Positions 28,870 to 37,653 of a stretch of DNA of 64,000 nucleotides are shown piece by piece. Origin of the DNA: Fluviispira sanaruensis (GTDB lineage Bacteria; Bdellovibrionota_B; Oligoflexia; Silvanigrellales; Silvanigrellaceae); assembly GCF_004295685.1 (NCBI RefSeq), contig NZ_AP019368.1, forward strand, positions 614,001-678,000, given 5' to 3'. Position numbers and translations under genes: made by a program. The notes beneath the pieces are model-generated. The model had not been told where the DNA came from and made no database searches. It was given only the letters and a program-made list of their open reading frames with translations. The stretch's first letter is position 1, and the number at the start of each line of letters is the position of its first letter.

Positions 28870-30384
28870 TTACTCGAGCTGAGCCTTTTGAAGAATTGAT
28901 GTCGTGCTTCTTCCTGGAACGAGTGCAATGTGTTCGACGCATCCCCCCCAAGAGATCACTTCTTTTGCGCCAACAGTATTTTCAAAATTATAATCAGCAC
29001 CTTTTACCAGTACATCTGGTTTGATAGCTAAAATGATTTCAAGTGGAGTGTCTTCATCAAATATGACTACATAATCAATGCAGGCCAGCGAAGCTAAAAT
29101 TTTTGCTCTATCATTTTCACTTTGCACGGGACGACTTGAGCCCTTGAGGCGTTGCACGCTTTTATCGGAATTTAGGCCAACGATGAGTAAATCGCCCAAA
29201 GAGCGCGCTTTTTGTAAATACTCGACATGACCAGCATGTAAAATATCGAAACAGCCGTTGGTAAAGACAGAACGTCTTTTTTGAGATTTTAAATCTTTGG
29301 CAAGCAGAGTGAGTAAATTGATATCGAGTCGTTTTTCTGGATGTGTAGCCTCGCTCTTGTCTTTGAAAACGCTTAAAAACTCAGACGGCGAGAGGGTCGA
29401 TGTGCCTAATTTTCCACAGACAATGCCTGCAGCAATATTGCCGAGCTCTGTTGCGCGGATGAGGGGAAATTGCGCTGCTAAACACATGGCGATAAAAGCA
29501 ATTAGAGTGTCGCCTGCTCCGGAAACATCAGAAACTTGTAAAGCATGCGAAGCAATCCTATAAGTACCTTCGATATCTTGTCCGCGTGTCATAATTCCAT
29601 GTTCTGAAAGACTCATGACCAAATTTTTACAGCCACTGGCTTTTAAATAGCAGTCTGCAATGGCATCGACTTCTTCTTCAAATGATTTGTTATAAACTCC
29701 TGGATTTTGTACTTTATAAACAGATTTTCCTTCGCTTAAATTGGGTTTTATCACCGTCGAATTTTCGTACCTTCCCACATCTTCGCTTTTTGGGTCTGTC
29801 ACTATCGGGATCTTCTTTGCATTGCTGACTGCAATAAGGCGTGTGATCAAATTTTTAGTCAAAAAACCTTTGCCATAATCTGATAAAATAAGGCAGATAT
29901 TTTGATTATTTTCGATAAAGTTCTCATATAACTCTAAGACTTTTTCTTCTTCTGCGCATGAAATCATTTCATTGGATTCTTTATCAACGCGCACAATCTG
30001 TTGCGCACCCGAGCTTGAGTTTCCTGACATAATTCGCATTTTTGTTGTTGTGGGAATATGCTTTGAGACAATTAAGGCGCTGGTATCAATATTATGTTCT
30101 TCAAGTACATTTTTTATAACGATCGCTTCTGCGTCATTTCCGATTCGGCCACAAAGAACGGCTCTTGCTCCCATAGAGGTAATATTGGCTGCGACATTGG
30201 CAGCTCCGCCTGGAACAGCTCTCCTTTTGCTTTCAAGTACCACTGGCACTGGAGCCTCAGGCGAAATACGACTCACTCTCCCTTCGATATAAGTATCGAG
30301 TATGATATCTCCTACAATGAATATTCTTGTTTCTTTTAAGTTTAGAATATCTTCTGGAGTCGTGTGATGAAAGAGAGATGTCAT
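28870..30384 (-). CDS. hldE: Bifunctional heptose kinase / adenylyltransferase HldE
   Basis: A 504-residue two-domain enzyme of ADP-heptose synthesis for LPS core. The N-terminal ribokinase-like domain has G-D-I-I-L-D-T-Y, R-I-S-P-E-A-P-V-P-V and the catalytic G-A-G-D-T loop. The C-terminal nucleotidyltransferase domain has F-T-N-G-C-F-D-I-L-H-A-G-H with the H-x-G-H motif. It phosphorylates heptose 7-phosphate at C1 and, after GmhB, transfers AMP. A GTG at 30420 is possible, but ATG 30384 has GGAG upstream and leaves the normal short N-terminus. It shows that the organism makes heptose-containing LPS. Confidence 0.94.
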   Translation of the reverse strand: MTSLFHHTTPEDILNLKETRIFIVGDIILDTYIEGRVSRISPEAPVPVVLESKRRAVPGGAANVAANITSMGARAVLCGRIGNDAEAIVIKNVLEEHNIDTSALIVSKHIPTTTKMRIMSGNSSSGAQQIVRVDKESNEMISCAEEEKVLELYENFIENNQNICLILSDYGKGFLTKNLITRLIAVSNAKKIPIVTDPKSEDVGRYENSTVIKPNLSEGKSVYKVQNPGVYNKSFEEEVDAIADCYLKASGCKNLVMSLSEHGIMTRGQDIEGTYRIASHALQVSDVSGAGDTLIAFIAMCLAAQFPLIRATELGNIAAGIVCGKLGTSTLSPSEFLSVFKDKSEATHPEKRLDINLLTLLAKDLKSQKRRSVFTNGCFDILHAGHVEYLQKARSLGDLLIVGLNSDKSVQRLKGSSRPVQSENDRAKILASLACIDYVVIFDEDTPLEIILAIKPDVLVKGADYNFENTVGAKEVISWGGCVEHIALVPGRSTTSILQKAQLE

Positions 30385-30438
30385 AAAAAAGTGCTCCAAA
30401 CAGGGAGGGTTAACAATCACTTACTGAGCTATGAGTTA

Positions 30439-31176
30439 TCAGTTTGGTTCATGGAATTCAAGAACTATGCTGATAGTATCTATTTCTAATTCATTTGCTT
30501 GACTTGGTGTATTTTGTGGAAATCCTTGCGTCATTGCGACATTATAAAAGTCATTTTTTTGTTCAGAGTTGAGGATATTTAATTGTGCTGTTAATGCATT
30601 TTTGACAACTTGGTCTAAGTAAGGCTTTTCTTCTTGTAAAGGCAATATTTTAGCAATACCGAGATCAAAAGTATTCGTATTTGATTTTGAGTATTTGAAT
30701 AAAACTTCGTATTTTCTTGGGAATAAATTTTGACCAAGAAGCTGTTTTGGAAGTTTTAAATAGCCAAAAGGATTTTGGTAAACTTGAGTGCTTAATTTTT
30801 GATCTTGTATTTTTATTTCCTGATAATTAATATTACTAGGCTTAGAAACTTCATTTTTTTCAGTCATAACATTATTTGCATAATTATTATTTGCATTTTT
30901 AATTATTCCTTTTTCAACTTCATTTATTTTTCTAATATTGTTCTTTGGGGGGTTAACTTGATTTATTGTTTGATTTGTTTTGTTACTAATTGGAGTAAAT
31001 GTATTTAAAGTAATTGTTTGATAGTTTTCTAAAGGTTTTTTTTCAAATATTTTATAATCTCTATGTGCAAAATGTAAAACAAGAAAAAATGCACTATGAA
31101 TAAGCACTGAGAGAAGTATGGGTAGGGTGAATTTCAAAACTTTGTTAAGTCCATTTTTATTTGAAATATGTTTCAT
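30439..31176 (-). CDS. TonB-like protein with single N-terminal membrane anchor
   Basis: A 245-residue protein. One hydrophobic helix (L-P-I-L-L-S-V-L-I-H-S-A-F-F-L-V-L-H-F) near the N-terminus carries the S-x-x-x-H pattern often seen in TonB anchors. It is followed by a low-complexity Asn/Lys/Gln-rich linker and a small C-terminal domain with V-L-F-K-Y and V-x-N-A-L-T-A-Q-L. The architecture is TonB-like, but the C-terminal domain is not a clear TonB fold, so energy transduction to an outer-membrane receptor is only suggested. The upstream frame to 31263 overlaps the divergent gene; the ATG at 31176 with AAGAAAG is preferred. No exbB/exbD is nearby. Confidence 0.6.
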   Translation of the reverse strand: MKHISNKNGLNKVLKFTLPILLSVLIHSAFFLVLHFAHRDYKIFEKKPLENYQTITLNTFTPISNKTNQTINQVNPPKNNIRKINEVEKGIIKNANNNYANNVMTEKNEVSKPSNINYQEIKIQDQKLSTQVYQNPFGYLKLPKQLLGQNLFPRKYEVLFKYSKSNTNTFDLGIAKILPLQEEKPYLDQVVKNALTAQLNILNSEQKNDFYNVAMTQGFPQNTPSQANELEIDTISIVLEFHEPN

Positions 31177-31251
31177 GCTATTCTTTCTTTTAAATCCTAT
31201 GCACTTTTCAGCATTTGGATAAGTATTCGTTCTTAGCTTATGGAGTTTGAT

Positions 31252-33105
31252 ATGTCCAAACAATCAACGATTGTTATTCTTTGCTTATTTGGTCTTGTAG
31301 CCATTGGATCATCCATAGGTATCCTTTTCTTAGGGAAAAAAAACTTTCAAATTGAAACAAATTTTTCTCAAGCCAATATTGCGAATGCAGCACAAGATTT
31401 AAGGGATTTTCCTCTACCTGAAAATCCTTCTGTATCGTCAAAATATAATGCATGGTACGTTATAAATTTAGGTAACATTCCTATTGGACTTCTAATTGCT
31501 GGAACAGAAAATCTAAAAACAGGTATTTCAACTCAATATACTATGCAGTTTGTGAGTCGAATTGGCTCATCACCTTTACTCTCTATTTTAAAAGGAGAGA
31601 TGGAAATTGAGCAAGAAGAGCAGCTTAAATTTCAGCAAACCCTTTTATCACGGACTGCAAATGGTTCATTTAAAGAAATTCAAAATATTTGGCGACAAGA
31701 TAAAAACTCTAATCTTGAATTAGACAAAGATATGGGTGCAAACCTTCAAGGAATTATACCTGCAGTATTATCTAAGAATAAAATAAATTCAGCTTTAAAT
31801 AGTTCCACCCGTCTCTTTTATTTTGAACCAAAAGACTCAAAAAATAAATCAACCAAAACCTTTATTCCATTTTCAGGAAATTTTATAAATAATTCTGACA
31901 TAGATGTCAAATATGACGATGATGGGTTTTTAAATACGGGGAAGTTGATCCTAGAAGGTGGCAATGAACTCCAATTTATCAGAATTGAACAAGATCGTTT
32001 CAGTTCTTTAACAAAATCAATTACGGAAACATTAATTGACTTTGGATGGTTTGCCTCCTTAAATTCTATGAAAAATGAATTTGATTATCTTAGAAAATCT
32101 TTGGAATCATGCACGCTTCAGGCAACAAGTTTGAATAATAAAATGATTCGTTATATGCCGCAAAGTTCTTATTTAGCTTATAGAAGAATTGTTAACATGT
32201 CGCATTTTTGCGCAAGTTTAAATCGTCATCTATCTGCAAAAGATGCAGATAGCAATACAAGTAAGCTTGTTATTCTTTCAAACAGTGTTAAAAATTTATT
32301 AAAAGAAAATCCTCAAGAGTTACCTTATTATTTTGCTTATTCTCCCGATATGACTTTATTTTACAATGACACAATTTCTTTTCTATGGCCGAGAATCACT
32401 TCTCTTTTAGTCAAAACAACTATGAGTGAACTCGAAAATAATTTTGAATTAGATAAAAGTCGTAAATCTCTTGTTGGTATTCAATTAAATATTTCTAATA
32501 TGCAGTCAAGAGCTGTCGTGCGTGCACAGATTAAATTAATTGAATCGCCTCTGAATTTTAATATAGAAACAGCACAGTTTTCTAATATGAGTTCCACGAG
32601 TTTAAGTGATGTGCCGATGAATATTGAAAAACCATTGACATCTATTTTTCTTGATGGGCAGTTTTTTGCTAAAAAAATGGATATCAGTTTTGATGAAATA
32701 TGTAAGGCAAATAATGGTAAAATTGGTCTAGATATCGGAGATGCTCCGCAAGTTGCAATTAATGCAGAATCCATTCGCGGAGTTTGGGATATGCAAACCC
32801 GTATCGAGCTTGCCAGACAGTTCGCAATAAAATCAACCATTGCAAAAAATTGTTCTGATATTTCTTTTCGCGTTCCTGTGAGTTTGCAAAAAGCCTTCTC
32901 AAAGGAATTAGAACAATTCAAAAGTGAAGTTTTAGGCTCTGAAAATGAGCTTCTTTTATCGAATAATATTCAGAAAAAATTATGGATTGTCCCAGGGAAA
33001 TATCGTCTTGTTGTGACTTCGCTCGTCACAGGTGCTGTTTTATCTGCTCAGGAATTTTTGGTGGCAAGTGGTGTGAATACGAACGTAACAGCTAAAATTA
33101 ATTAA
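31252..33105 (+). CDS. Hypothetical membrane-anchored periplasmic protein
   Basis: A 617-residue protein starting M-S-K-Q-S-T-I-V-I-L with one N-terminal membrane helix (to about residue 25) and a large predicted periplasmic part. The family is not recognised. Around residue 65 it reads W-Y-V-I-N-L-G-N-I-P-I-G, resembling an outer-membrane-processing or calycin-like strand pattern, and four cysteines are spread over the domain. GGAG six bases before 31252 decides the start over the in-frame ATG at 31240. It is divergent from the TonB-like gene, sharing the promoter region, and overlaps the end of the ymdB-like gene by 8 bases tail to tail. Confidence 0.7.
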   Translation: MSKQSTIVILCLFGLVAIGSSIGILFLGKKNFQIETNFSQANIANAAQDLRDFPLPENPSVSSKYNAWYVINLGNIPIGLLIAGTENLKTGISTQYTMQFVSRIGSSPLLSILKGEMEIEQEEQLKFQQTLLSRTANGSFKEIQNIWRQDKNSNLELDKDMGANLQGIIPAVLSKNKINSALNSSTRLFYFEPKDSKNKSTKTFIPFSGNFINNSDIDVKYDDDGFLNTGKLILEGGNELQFIRIEQDRFSSLTKSITETLIDFGWFASLNSMKNEFDYLRKSLESCTLQATSLNNKMIRYMPQSSYLAYRRIVNMSHFCASLNRHLSAKDADSNTSKLVILSNSVKNLLKENPQELPYYFAYSPDMTLFYNDTISFLWPRITSLLVKTTMSELENNFELDKSRKSLVGIQLNISNMQSRAVVRAQIKLIESPLNFNIETAQFSNMSSTSLSDVPMNIEKPLTSIFLDGQFFAKKMDISFDEICKANNGKIGLDIGDAPQVAINAESIRGVWDMQTRIELARQFAIKSTIAKNCSDISFRVPVSLQKAFSKELEQFKSEVLGSENELLLSNNIQKKLWIVPGKYRLVVTSLVTGAVLSAQEFLVASGVNTNVTAKIN

Positions 33106-34030
33106 TTTTATGAATTGATGTTAATATAAAGCTATCTTCATATCCTGCGCGGTATTGCAAACGATGGCATGCAATTGACAAACTTTTTTTGGGACAGATT
33201 TCCATTAAAAAACCGTTAAACCAAAGGTCTTTTTCTGCTACTTCATGTGCCATTTTTGTGCCAGGATTTGAAAATCGATTGATAATTCTTTCTTTATTCA
33301 TTCCTATAACACTGTCATATGGACCAGTCATACCGACATCTGTTAAAAAGGCAGTGCCATTTTCAGTCAGACGTTCATCACTTGTGGGCGTGTGCGTGTG
33401 TGTGCCGATCAAACCAGCTAGTATTCCATCATACATCCAAGCAATTGCTTGTTTTTCAGAACTTGCTTCCGCATGAATATCAGCAATGACGATATGTGCA
33501 CCTGATTTGACTTTATCTTTAAAGTTCTCTTTTTCTTTTAATAAAAATTCAAATGGGCTGCTGTATTCTTCTCGCATGGCAAAATTACCCATGAGATTTA
33601 TAATATGAACAGATTTATTTCTTTCTTTAATAAAAAAAGAAGGAGCTTTATCGATATGCGATATACCAATTAGATTTTGTGGGAGAACTAAATCTCTATG
33701 CTTTTTACGAATATTATGCACATCAGATTTGTCTTTCCAGTGATTTCCCATGGTAACTGCATCAATACCTATACTTTTTATTTCATCAAATATTTTTTCA
33801 GTTATACCGAAACCACCAGCTAAGTTCTCTCCATTTATTGTAATAAAATCGAGCTGAATTTCTTGTCTAAGTTGGGGAATTACTTTTTTTAATATTCTTC
33901 TTCCGCCACGCCCCAAAACATCACCAATCATAAGAATTTTTATACTCTCATGATTGGGTTTTAGATGCTGTGCAATGGAAGAAAAAGAAGTATCTCCTGA
34001 ATACGAATGCGCTGTAATTTTATTTTGCAA
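33098..34030 (-). CDS. ymdB: YmdB-family metallophosphoesterase
   Basis: A 310-residue dinuclear metal phosphodiesterase of the TIGR00282 family. The metal ligands are visible in M-I-G-D-V-L-G, I-T-I-N-G-E-N, M-G-N-H, and D-I-H-A-E and G-T-H-T-H-T. In Bacillus the homologue cleaves 2',3'-cAMP and is encoded with RNase Y, exactly as here: the start overlaps the end of the upstream rny-type gene. The first in-frame start is TTG at 34030, giving about 30 residues before the usual family start (I-K-I-L-M-I-G-D), so the true start is uncertain. Co-expression with RNase Y by translational coupling is likely. Confidence 0.88.
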   Translation of the reverse strand: MQNKITAHSYSGDTSFSSIAQHLKPNHESIKILMIGDVLGRGGRRILKKVIPQLRQEIQLDFITINGENLAGGFGITEKIFDEIKSIGIDAVTMGNHWKDKSDVHNIRKKHRDLVLPQNLIGISHIDKAPSFFIKERNKSVHIINLMGNFAMREEYSSPFEFLLKEKENFKDKVKSGAHIVIADIHAEASSEKQAIAWMYDGILAGLIGTHTHTPTSDERLTENGTAFLTDVGMTGPYDSVIGMNKERIINRFSNPGTKMAHEVAEKDLWFNGFLMEICPKKSLSIACHRLQYRAGYEDSFILTSIHKIN

Positions 34031-35594
34031 GATGTGTCGCTCGCTGTTCTCTAACCATAGTTACTTTAATATTGCCTGCTTGATGAAGCTCACTGCGCAA
34101 GCGTTTTGCAACGGACTTAGCGAGTAAAGTCACTGCTTCATCATCCATTACGGTGGGTGATACCATAGCTCGAACTTCACGACCAGATTTAATAACATAA
34201 GCTTGTTCTACGCCATCAAAACCTTCGACAGTTGATTCCATATCACGCAATCTATCAATTGCTTTTTCAAGGAATTCTTTGCGTGCGCCTGGACGGAAAT
34301 TGCTTAGAACATTTGCGGTTTGTACGATGACTGTGATGGCGTTTAAACCATGTAAATTATCATTATGATGTTTTGCTGCAGCTTCAACAACTTCTGGTGA
34401 TTCACCATATTTTTGTAAGAAGAGTGCGCCCACATGCGAATGATTTCCTTCTGATTCTTCATCTAAGCTCTTGCCAATATCATGCAATAGAGCTGCTCTT
34501 TTCGTTAAGCGCACATTGAGATCGAGTTCTGCAGCAATGATTCCTGCAATTTGAGCAGTTTCAATGCAGTGTTGCAAAACGGATTGGCCGCCCGTTGTCA
34601 TGTATTTTAGTTTTCCAAGCGCTTGAATGACTTCAGGATGCAAGCCAGTTATTCCGCAATCAAAGGATGAACGTTCACCAGCTTCACGGATCATTTGTTC
34701 AAATTCTGTTCTGGTTTTTTGCACAACTTCTTCAATGCGCGCAGGATGAATACGTCCATCAGCAACTAAACGTTCAATAGCAGTTTTGGCAATTTCTCTG
34801 CGAATGGGATTGAAGCAGGAAATAATAACGGCCTCAGGAGTGTCATCGATAATTAGATCGACTCCAGTGGCCTGTTCAATTGTGCGAATGTTACGTCCTT
34901 CGCGCCCAATGATACGACCTTTCATATCATCCGTTGGCAAAGTGATGACTGAGACAGTGGCATCTGTCACAAATTCGTTTGCGATCCGTTGAATAGCAGT
35001 GGAAATAATTCCGCGTGCTTTTTCATCGGCAATACGTCTCGCTTCTTCTTCTGCAGCGCGAATTTCTGCACTGGCAGACTTTCTTACTTCGACTTCGATC
35101 GCTTTTTTAAGTTGTTCTCTTGCCTCTTCCTGTGAGAGTCGGGCAACGGATTCAAGCCGCGATTTGCTTTCTTCAACTGTTTCTTCTGCTTTTCTGAGTG
35201 CTTCTAAAACTTTTTTTTCTTCAGATTCGATAGATTCCATTTTTCTCTTCAAATCTTTTTCTTTTTGTTCGAGTTGTTGAGCTTTTTTTTCTATCGTCTC
35301 TTCTCTTTTTTGAATTCGAGTTTCTATTTTCTTGATTTCAAGATTTTTTTCTCTTTGCGCCCGTTCAAAATCTCGACCTTCATTTATAGCAAGTTCTTTG
35401 GCTTCTCTGAGAGCTTTTTTAACCAGTTCATCTGCTTGTGCTCGGGCTTCCCCAAGTCTTTTCTCAGCCTCTTCATGTTTGATCTTTAAATCCTGCGTTA
35501 GGGCGCGCATGTTCATTGTATGAACCCCCAAAAACGCTAGGGCGGCCACAGCTATTCCGATAGCTATGATCAGTACATATTCCCAAACACCCAT
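34020..35594 (-). CDS. rny: Ribonuclease Y
   Basis: A 524-residue membrane-anchored endoribonuclease that starts mRNA decay. In order it has an N-terminal helix (W-E-Y-V-L-I-I-A-I-G-I-A-V), a long charged coiled coil (about 30-200), a KH domain (M-K-G-R-I-I-G-R-E-G-R-N-I-R), and an HD domain with H-D-I-G-K and H-H metal ligands (A-K-H-H-N-D). The frame extends to 35624, but the ATG at 35594 has GGAG upstream and gives the normal N-terminus. RNase Y is found in Firmicutes and several delta-proteobacteria-like lineages, so it agrees with the Bdellovibrionota/Oligoflexia placement. It is followed by an overlapping YmdB-type gene. Confidence 0.95.
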   Translation of the reverse strand: MGVWEYVLIIAIGIAVAALAFLGVHTMNMRALTQDLKIKHEEAEKRLGEARAQADELVKKALREAKELAINEGRDFERAQREKNLEIKKIETRIQKREETIEKKAQQLEQKEKDLKRKMESIESEEKKVLEALRKAEETVEESKSRLESVARLSQEEAREQLKKAIEVEVRKSASAEIRAAEEEARRIADEKARGIISTAIQRIANEFVTDATVSVITLPTDDMKGRIIGREGRNIRTIEQATGVDLIIDDTPEAVIISCFNPIRREIAKTAIERLVADGRIHPARIEEVVQKTRTEFEQMIREAGERSSFDCGITGLHPEVIQALGKLKYMTTGGQSVLQHCIETAQIAGIIAAELDLNVRLTKRAALLHDIGKSLDEESEGNHSHVGALFLQKYGESPEVVEAAAKHHNDNLHGLNAITVIVQTANVLSNFRPGARKEFLEKAIDRLRDMESTVEGFDGVEQAYVIKSGREVRAMVSPTVMDDEAVTLLAKSVAKRLRSELHQAGNIKVTMVREQRATHLAK

Positions 35595-35731
35595 GTTTTT
35601 ATGACTCCAAAAATATAATTTCATTAATTTTTATGTCTAAGTAAATCCTTTTAGGGACATACCAACATTTTACAGTTTCCGACCTTAGAACATCGTATAG
35701 AATTTTACCAGTAATAGAATAAGTGGAAACA

Positions 35732-35765
35732 AAAAAGGCTGGCAATAAAAATTGCCAGCCTTTTT
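35732..35765. terminator. Bidirectional intrinsic terminator after tRNA-Leu
   Basis: AAAAAGGCTGGCAA and TTGCCAGCCTTTTT form a perfect 14-bp stem with a 6-nt loop (35746-35751). It lies 8 bp past the 3' end of the tRNA gene on the minus strand and has T-tracts in both directions. Confidence 0.9.
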
Positions 35766-35773
35766 CTAAATAA

Positions 35774-35856
35774 TGGTGCGGATGGGCGGACTCGAACCGC
35801 CATGCTTGCGCACACGCCCCTCAAACGTGCGTGTCTACCAATTTCACCACATCCGC
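35774..35856 (-). tRNA. tRNA-Leu(GAG)
   Basis: On the minus strand the sequence folds as a tRNA: acceptor GCGGATG/CATCCGC with discriminator A and encoded CCA (35774-35776), D-arm with A-A-T-T-G-G-T-A-G-A, anticodon stem CACGT/GCGTG with loop TTGAGGG, a long variable arm and a T-arm with GGTTCGAGTCC. The anticodon GAG (35820-35822) and the long variable arm identify leucine, decoding CUC/CUU. Confidence 0.93.
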
Positions 35857-36070
35857 AGTGAGGGGGTTAGTACCTTAGGAAAAATAAAAGGTCAACTTTT
35901 TCCTGAAGGAAATTTTAAAAAAGTGAGGCTTGAAATTAAATACAGTAAATTCAATTGTTTATAAAAAAAAGAGCGTGGGCGAGTTTTGTAAATTACATGC
36001 ATTTGTCATTCCTTCCTTTCAGGTTTAATCTCTCTATGATTTTGTATTATATCAGGATAAGGAGTTTTTA

Positions 36071-36391
36071 ATGACTGAAATAATTGAACTTAATGATGAT
36101 AGCGGGACGTTGGAATTAAAGAAAGAGAATTTGGCGCTGATTGATTATTATGCGCCTTGGTGTGGTTCCTGTCGAATGGCTTTTCCAATGTTTAGAAAAA
36201 TTGCGAGTGAATTGGGCTTGCCTTTGTATAAAATTGATGCGGAAAAAAATGAAAAATTGCGTGGATTAATAGAAATAGAAAATCTTCCAACTGTTGCAAT
36301 ATGGAAAGATGATAAAATGATAGCAAGTATTTGTACAACAAAGGAAGAAGGGCTGCGAGCATTCTTAAAATCACATGGCATAGGTGTGTAA
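36071..36391 (+). CDS. Thioredoxin-like protein
   Basis: A 106-residue thioredoxin fold with the active site Y-A-P-W-C-G-S-C-R-M, so redox-active with W-C-G-S-C instead of W-C-G-P-C. The cis-Pro segment is present as E-N-L-P-T-V-A-I-W. No signal peptide: it is cytoplasmic. AAGGAG precedes the ATG. The Ser in place of Pro usually makes the disulfide more oxidising. It is followed at once by a small Cys-containing protein and a YeiH exporter, all on the same strand. Confidence 0.88.
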   Translation: MTEIIELNDDSGTLELKKENLALIDYYAPWCGSCRMAFPMFRKIASELGLPLYKIDAEKNEKLRGLIEIENLPTVAIWKDDKMIASICTTKEEGLRAFLKSHGIGV

Positions 36392-36392
36392 A

Positions 36393-36638
36393 ATGGATAT
36401 AAAAATTATTAAAGAATTATCGCAAAAATATTCCCAAGACGATCTTATAAGATTTGCAGATGAACTCGAAAATACAGAAAAGACAAGCTGCCCAGAATGT
36501 CAAAATAACTCAGATATAAATGAAGTTATGAGTAACTTTTTGCAAGCGTGTGAAATTAAAAAATTGATTGACAATGGTGTTTCTTTAAATGAGGCTATCA
36601 GGGAATTTACAAAAAGAGTGAGAACTGTTTTGTCGTAA
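36393..36638 (+). CDS. Small hypothetical protein with a C-x-x-C motif
   Basis: An 81-residue acidic/helical protein, not recognised. It has C-P-E-C near residue 32, then a helical C-terminus (V-S-L-N-E-A-I-R-E-F-T-K-R-V-R-T-V). The ATG at 36393 has AGGTG 8 bases upstream; a GTG at 36384 in the same frame would overlap the thioredoxin stop. Its neighbour is a thioredoxin-like gene, so the C-x-x-C pair could be its substrate, or a Zn site; this is a guess. Confidence 0.65.
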   Translation: MDIKIIKELSQKYSQDDLIRFADELENTEKTSCPECQNNSDINEVMSNFLQACEIKKLIDNGVSLNEAIREFTKRVRTVLS

Positions 36639-36639
36639 T

Positions 36640-37641
36640 ATGAGAATCACTGATTTGAATAAAAAAAGTGTAGCAAAAATATCATATCCATTGTGTGCAT
36701 TTATTTTACTAGTTCTTCCGTTATTTAATCAAGCTTTTGCTAGATTAAATGCAGGATTAGCCGTGTTAAGTGGTATTTTACTGTCATTGCTCTTACAAAA
36801 CCCATATCAAAAGCAAACCAAAGAGATAGCAACAAAATTTTTATCCTGGTCGATCATTGGTTTAGGCTTTGGTATGAATTTGATAAAAGTTGCAGAAGTT
36901 GGGCTAAATGGAATTACATATACAATTATTGGTATTTCTTTTACATTGATTTTAGGAATTGTAATAGGAAAAATATTAAATAATAAAAGAGACATGTCCC
37001 TCTTAATTTCAGTCGGAACTGCGATTTGTGGAGGGAGTGCTATTGCTGCTCTAGCTCCAGCAATTAAAGCAAATAATAATGATATTTCTGTTTCTTTAGC
37101 TATTATCTTTATTTTAAATGCACTTGCTCTTTTTATTTTTCCACCAATTGGAGAGTTTTTTAATTTAACTCAGGAGCAATTTGGTCTGTGGAGCGCATTA
37201 GCAATTCATGACACAAGCTCTGTTGTGGGTGCTACTTTAGCTTACGGCGAACAATCTTTAGAAATGGGTACGACTGTTAAACTTGCACGGGCAATTTGGA
37301 TTGTTCCAGTCGTTTTTTTGATCGGTGTTTTTTATGCAAAATATATTTTTAAAAATAGGGAAATTTCAAAGGAAAAAGTAAAAAAACCATGGTTTATAAT
37401 TTGGTTTCTCTTAGCTGCTGCCCTAGTAACTTGGGTGCCATTTTTGCAAGCTCCTGGTCAGATTGTACGTGGCATATCAGAACGTATGCTTATTATTATT
37501 TTATTTTGTATAGGTTCAAACCTCTCTCGGACTGCTATAAAAAGCGTAGGAATCCAACCTTTTATTCAAGGAATATTACTTTGGATAATTATGGCTTCTC
37601 TTACATTTGTAGCAATTTATTTTCATAAGATTGGTTTTTAG
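36640..37641 (+). CDS. YeiH-family putative sulfate exporter
   Basis: A 333-residue integral membrane protein with about ten helices, of the YeiH/YadS-like family (PF03601). Recognisable parts are G-L-G-F-G-M-N, the conserved G-T-A-I-C-G-G-S-A-I-A-A-L-A-P and the I-H-D-T-S-S-V-V-G-A loop. Relatives are linked to export of sulfate or sulfite-type anions, e.g. from taurine or cysteate breakdown; the substrate here is not shown. The start is 2 nt after the previous stop, suggesting co-transcription with the thioredoxin-like gene. Confidence 0.88.
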   Translation: MRITDLNKKSVAKISYPLCAFILLVLPLFNQAFARLNAGLAVLSGILLSLLLQNPYQKQTKEIATKFLSWSIIGLGFGMNLIKVAEVGLNGITYTIIGISFTLILGIVIGKILNNKRDMSLLISVGTAICGGSAIAALAPAIKANNNDISVSLAIIFILNALALFIFPPIGEFFNLTQEQFGLWSALAIHDTSSVVGATLAYGEQSLEMGTTVKLARAIWIVPVVFLIGVFYAKYIFKNREISKEKVKKPWFIIWFLLAAALVTWVPFLQAPGQIVRGISERMLIIILFCIGSNLSRTAIKSVGIQPFIQGILLWIIMASLTFVAIYFHKIGF

Positions 37642-37653
37642 TTTTATAATTTA

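Noticed and set aside
30439-31176. Calling the anchored protein a genuine TonB
   Set aside because: The anchor fits but the C-terminal domain lacks recognisable TonB strands and no exbBD is adjacent, so it is called only TonB-like.
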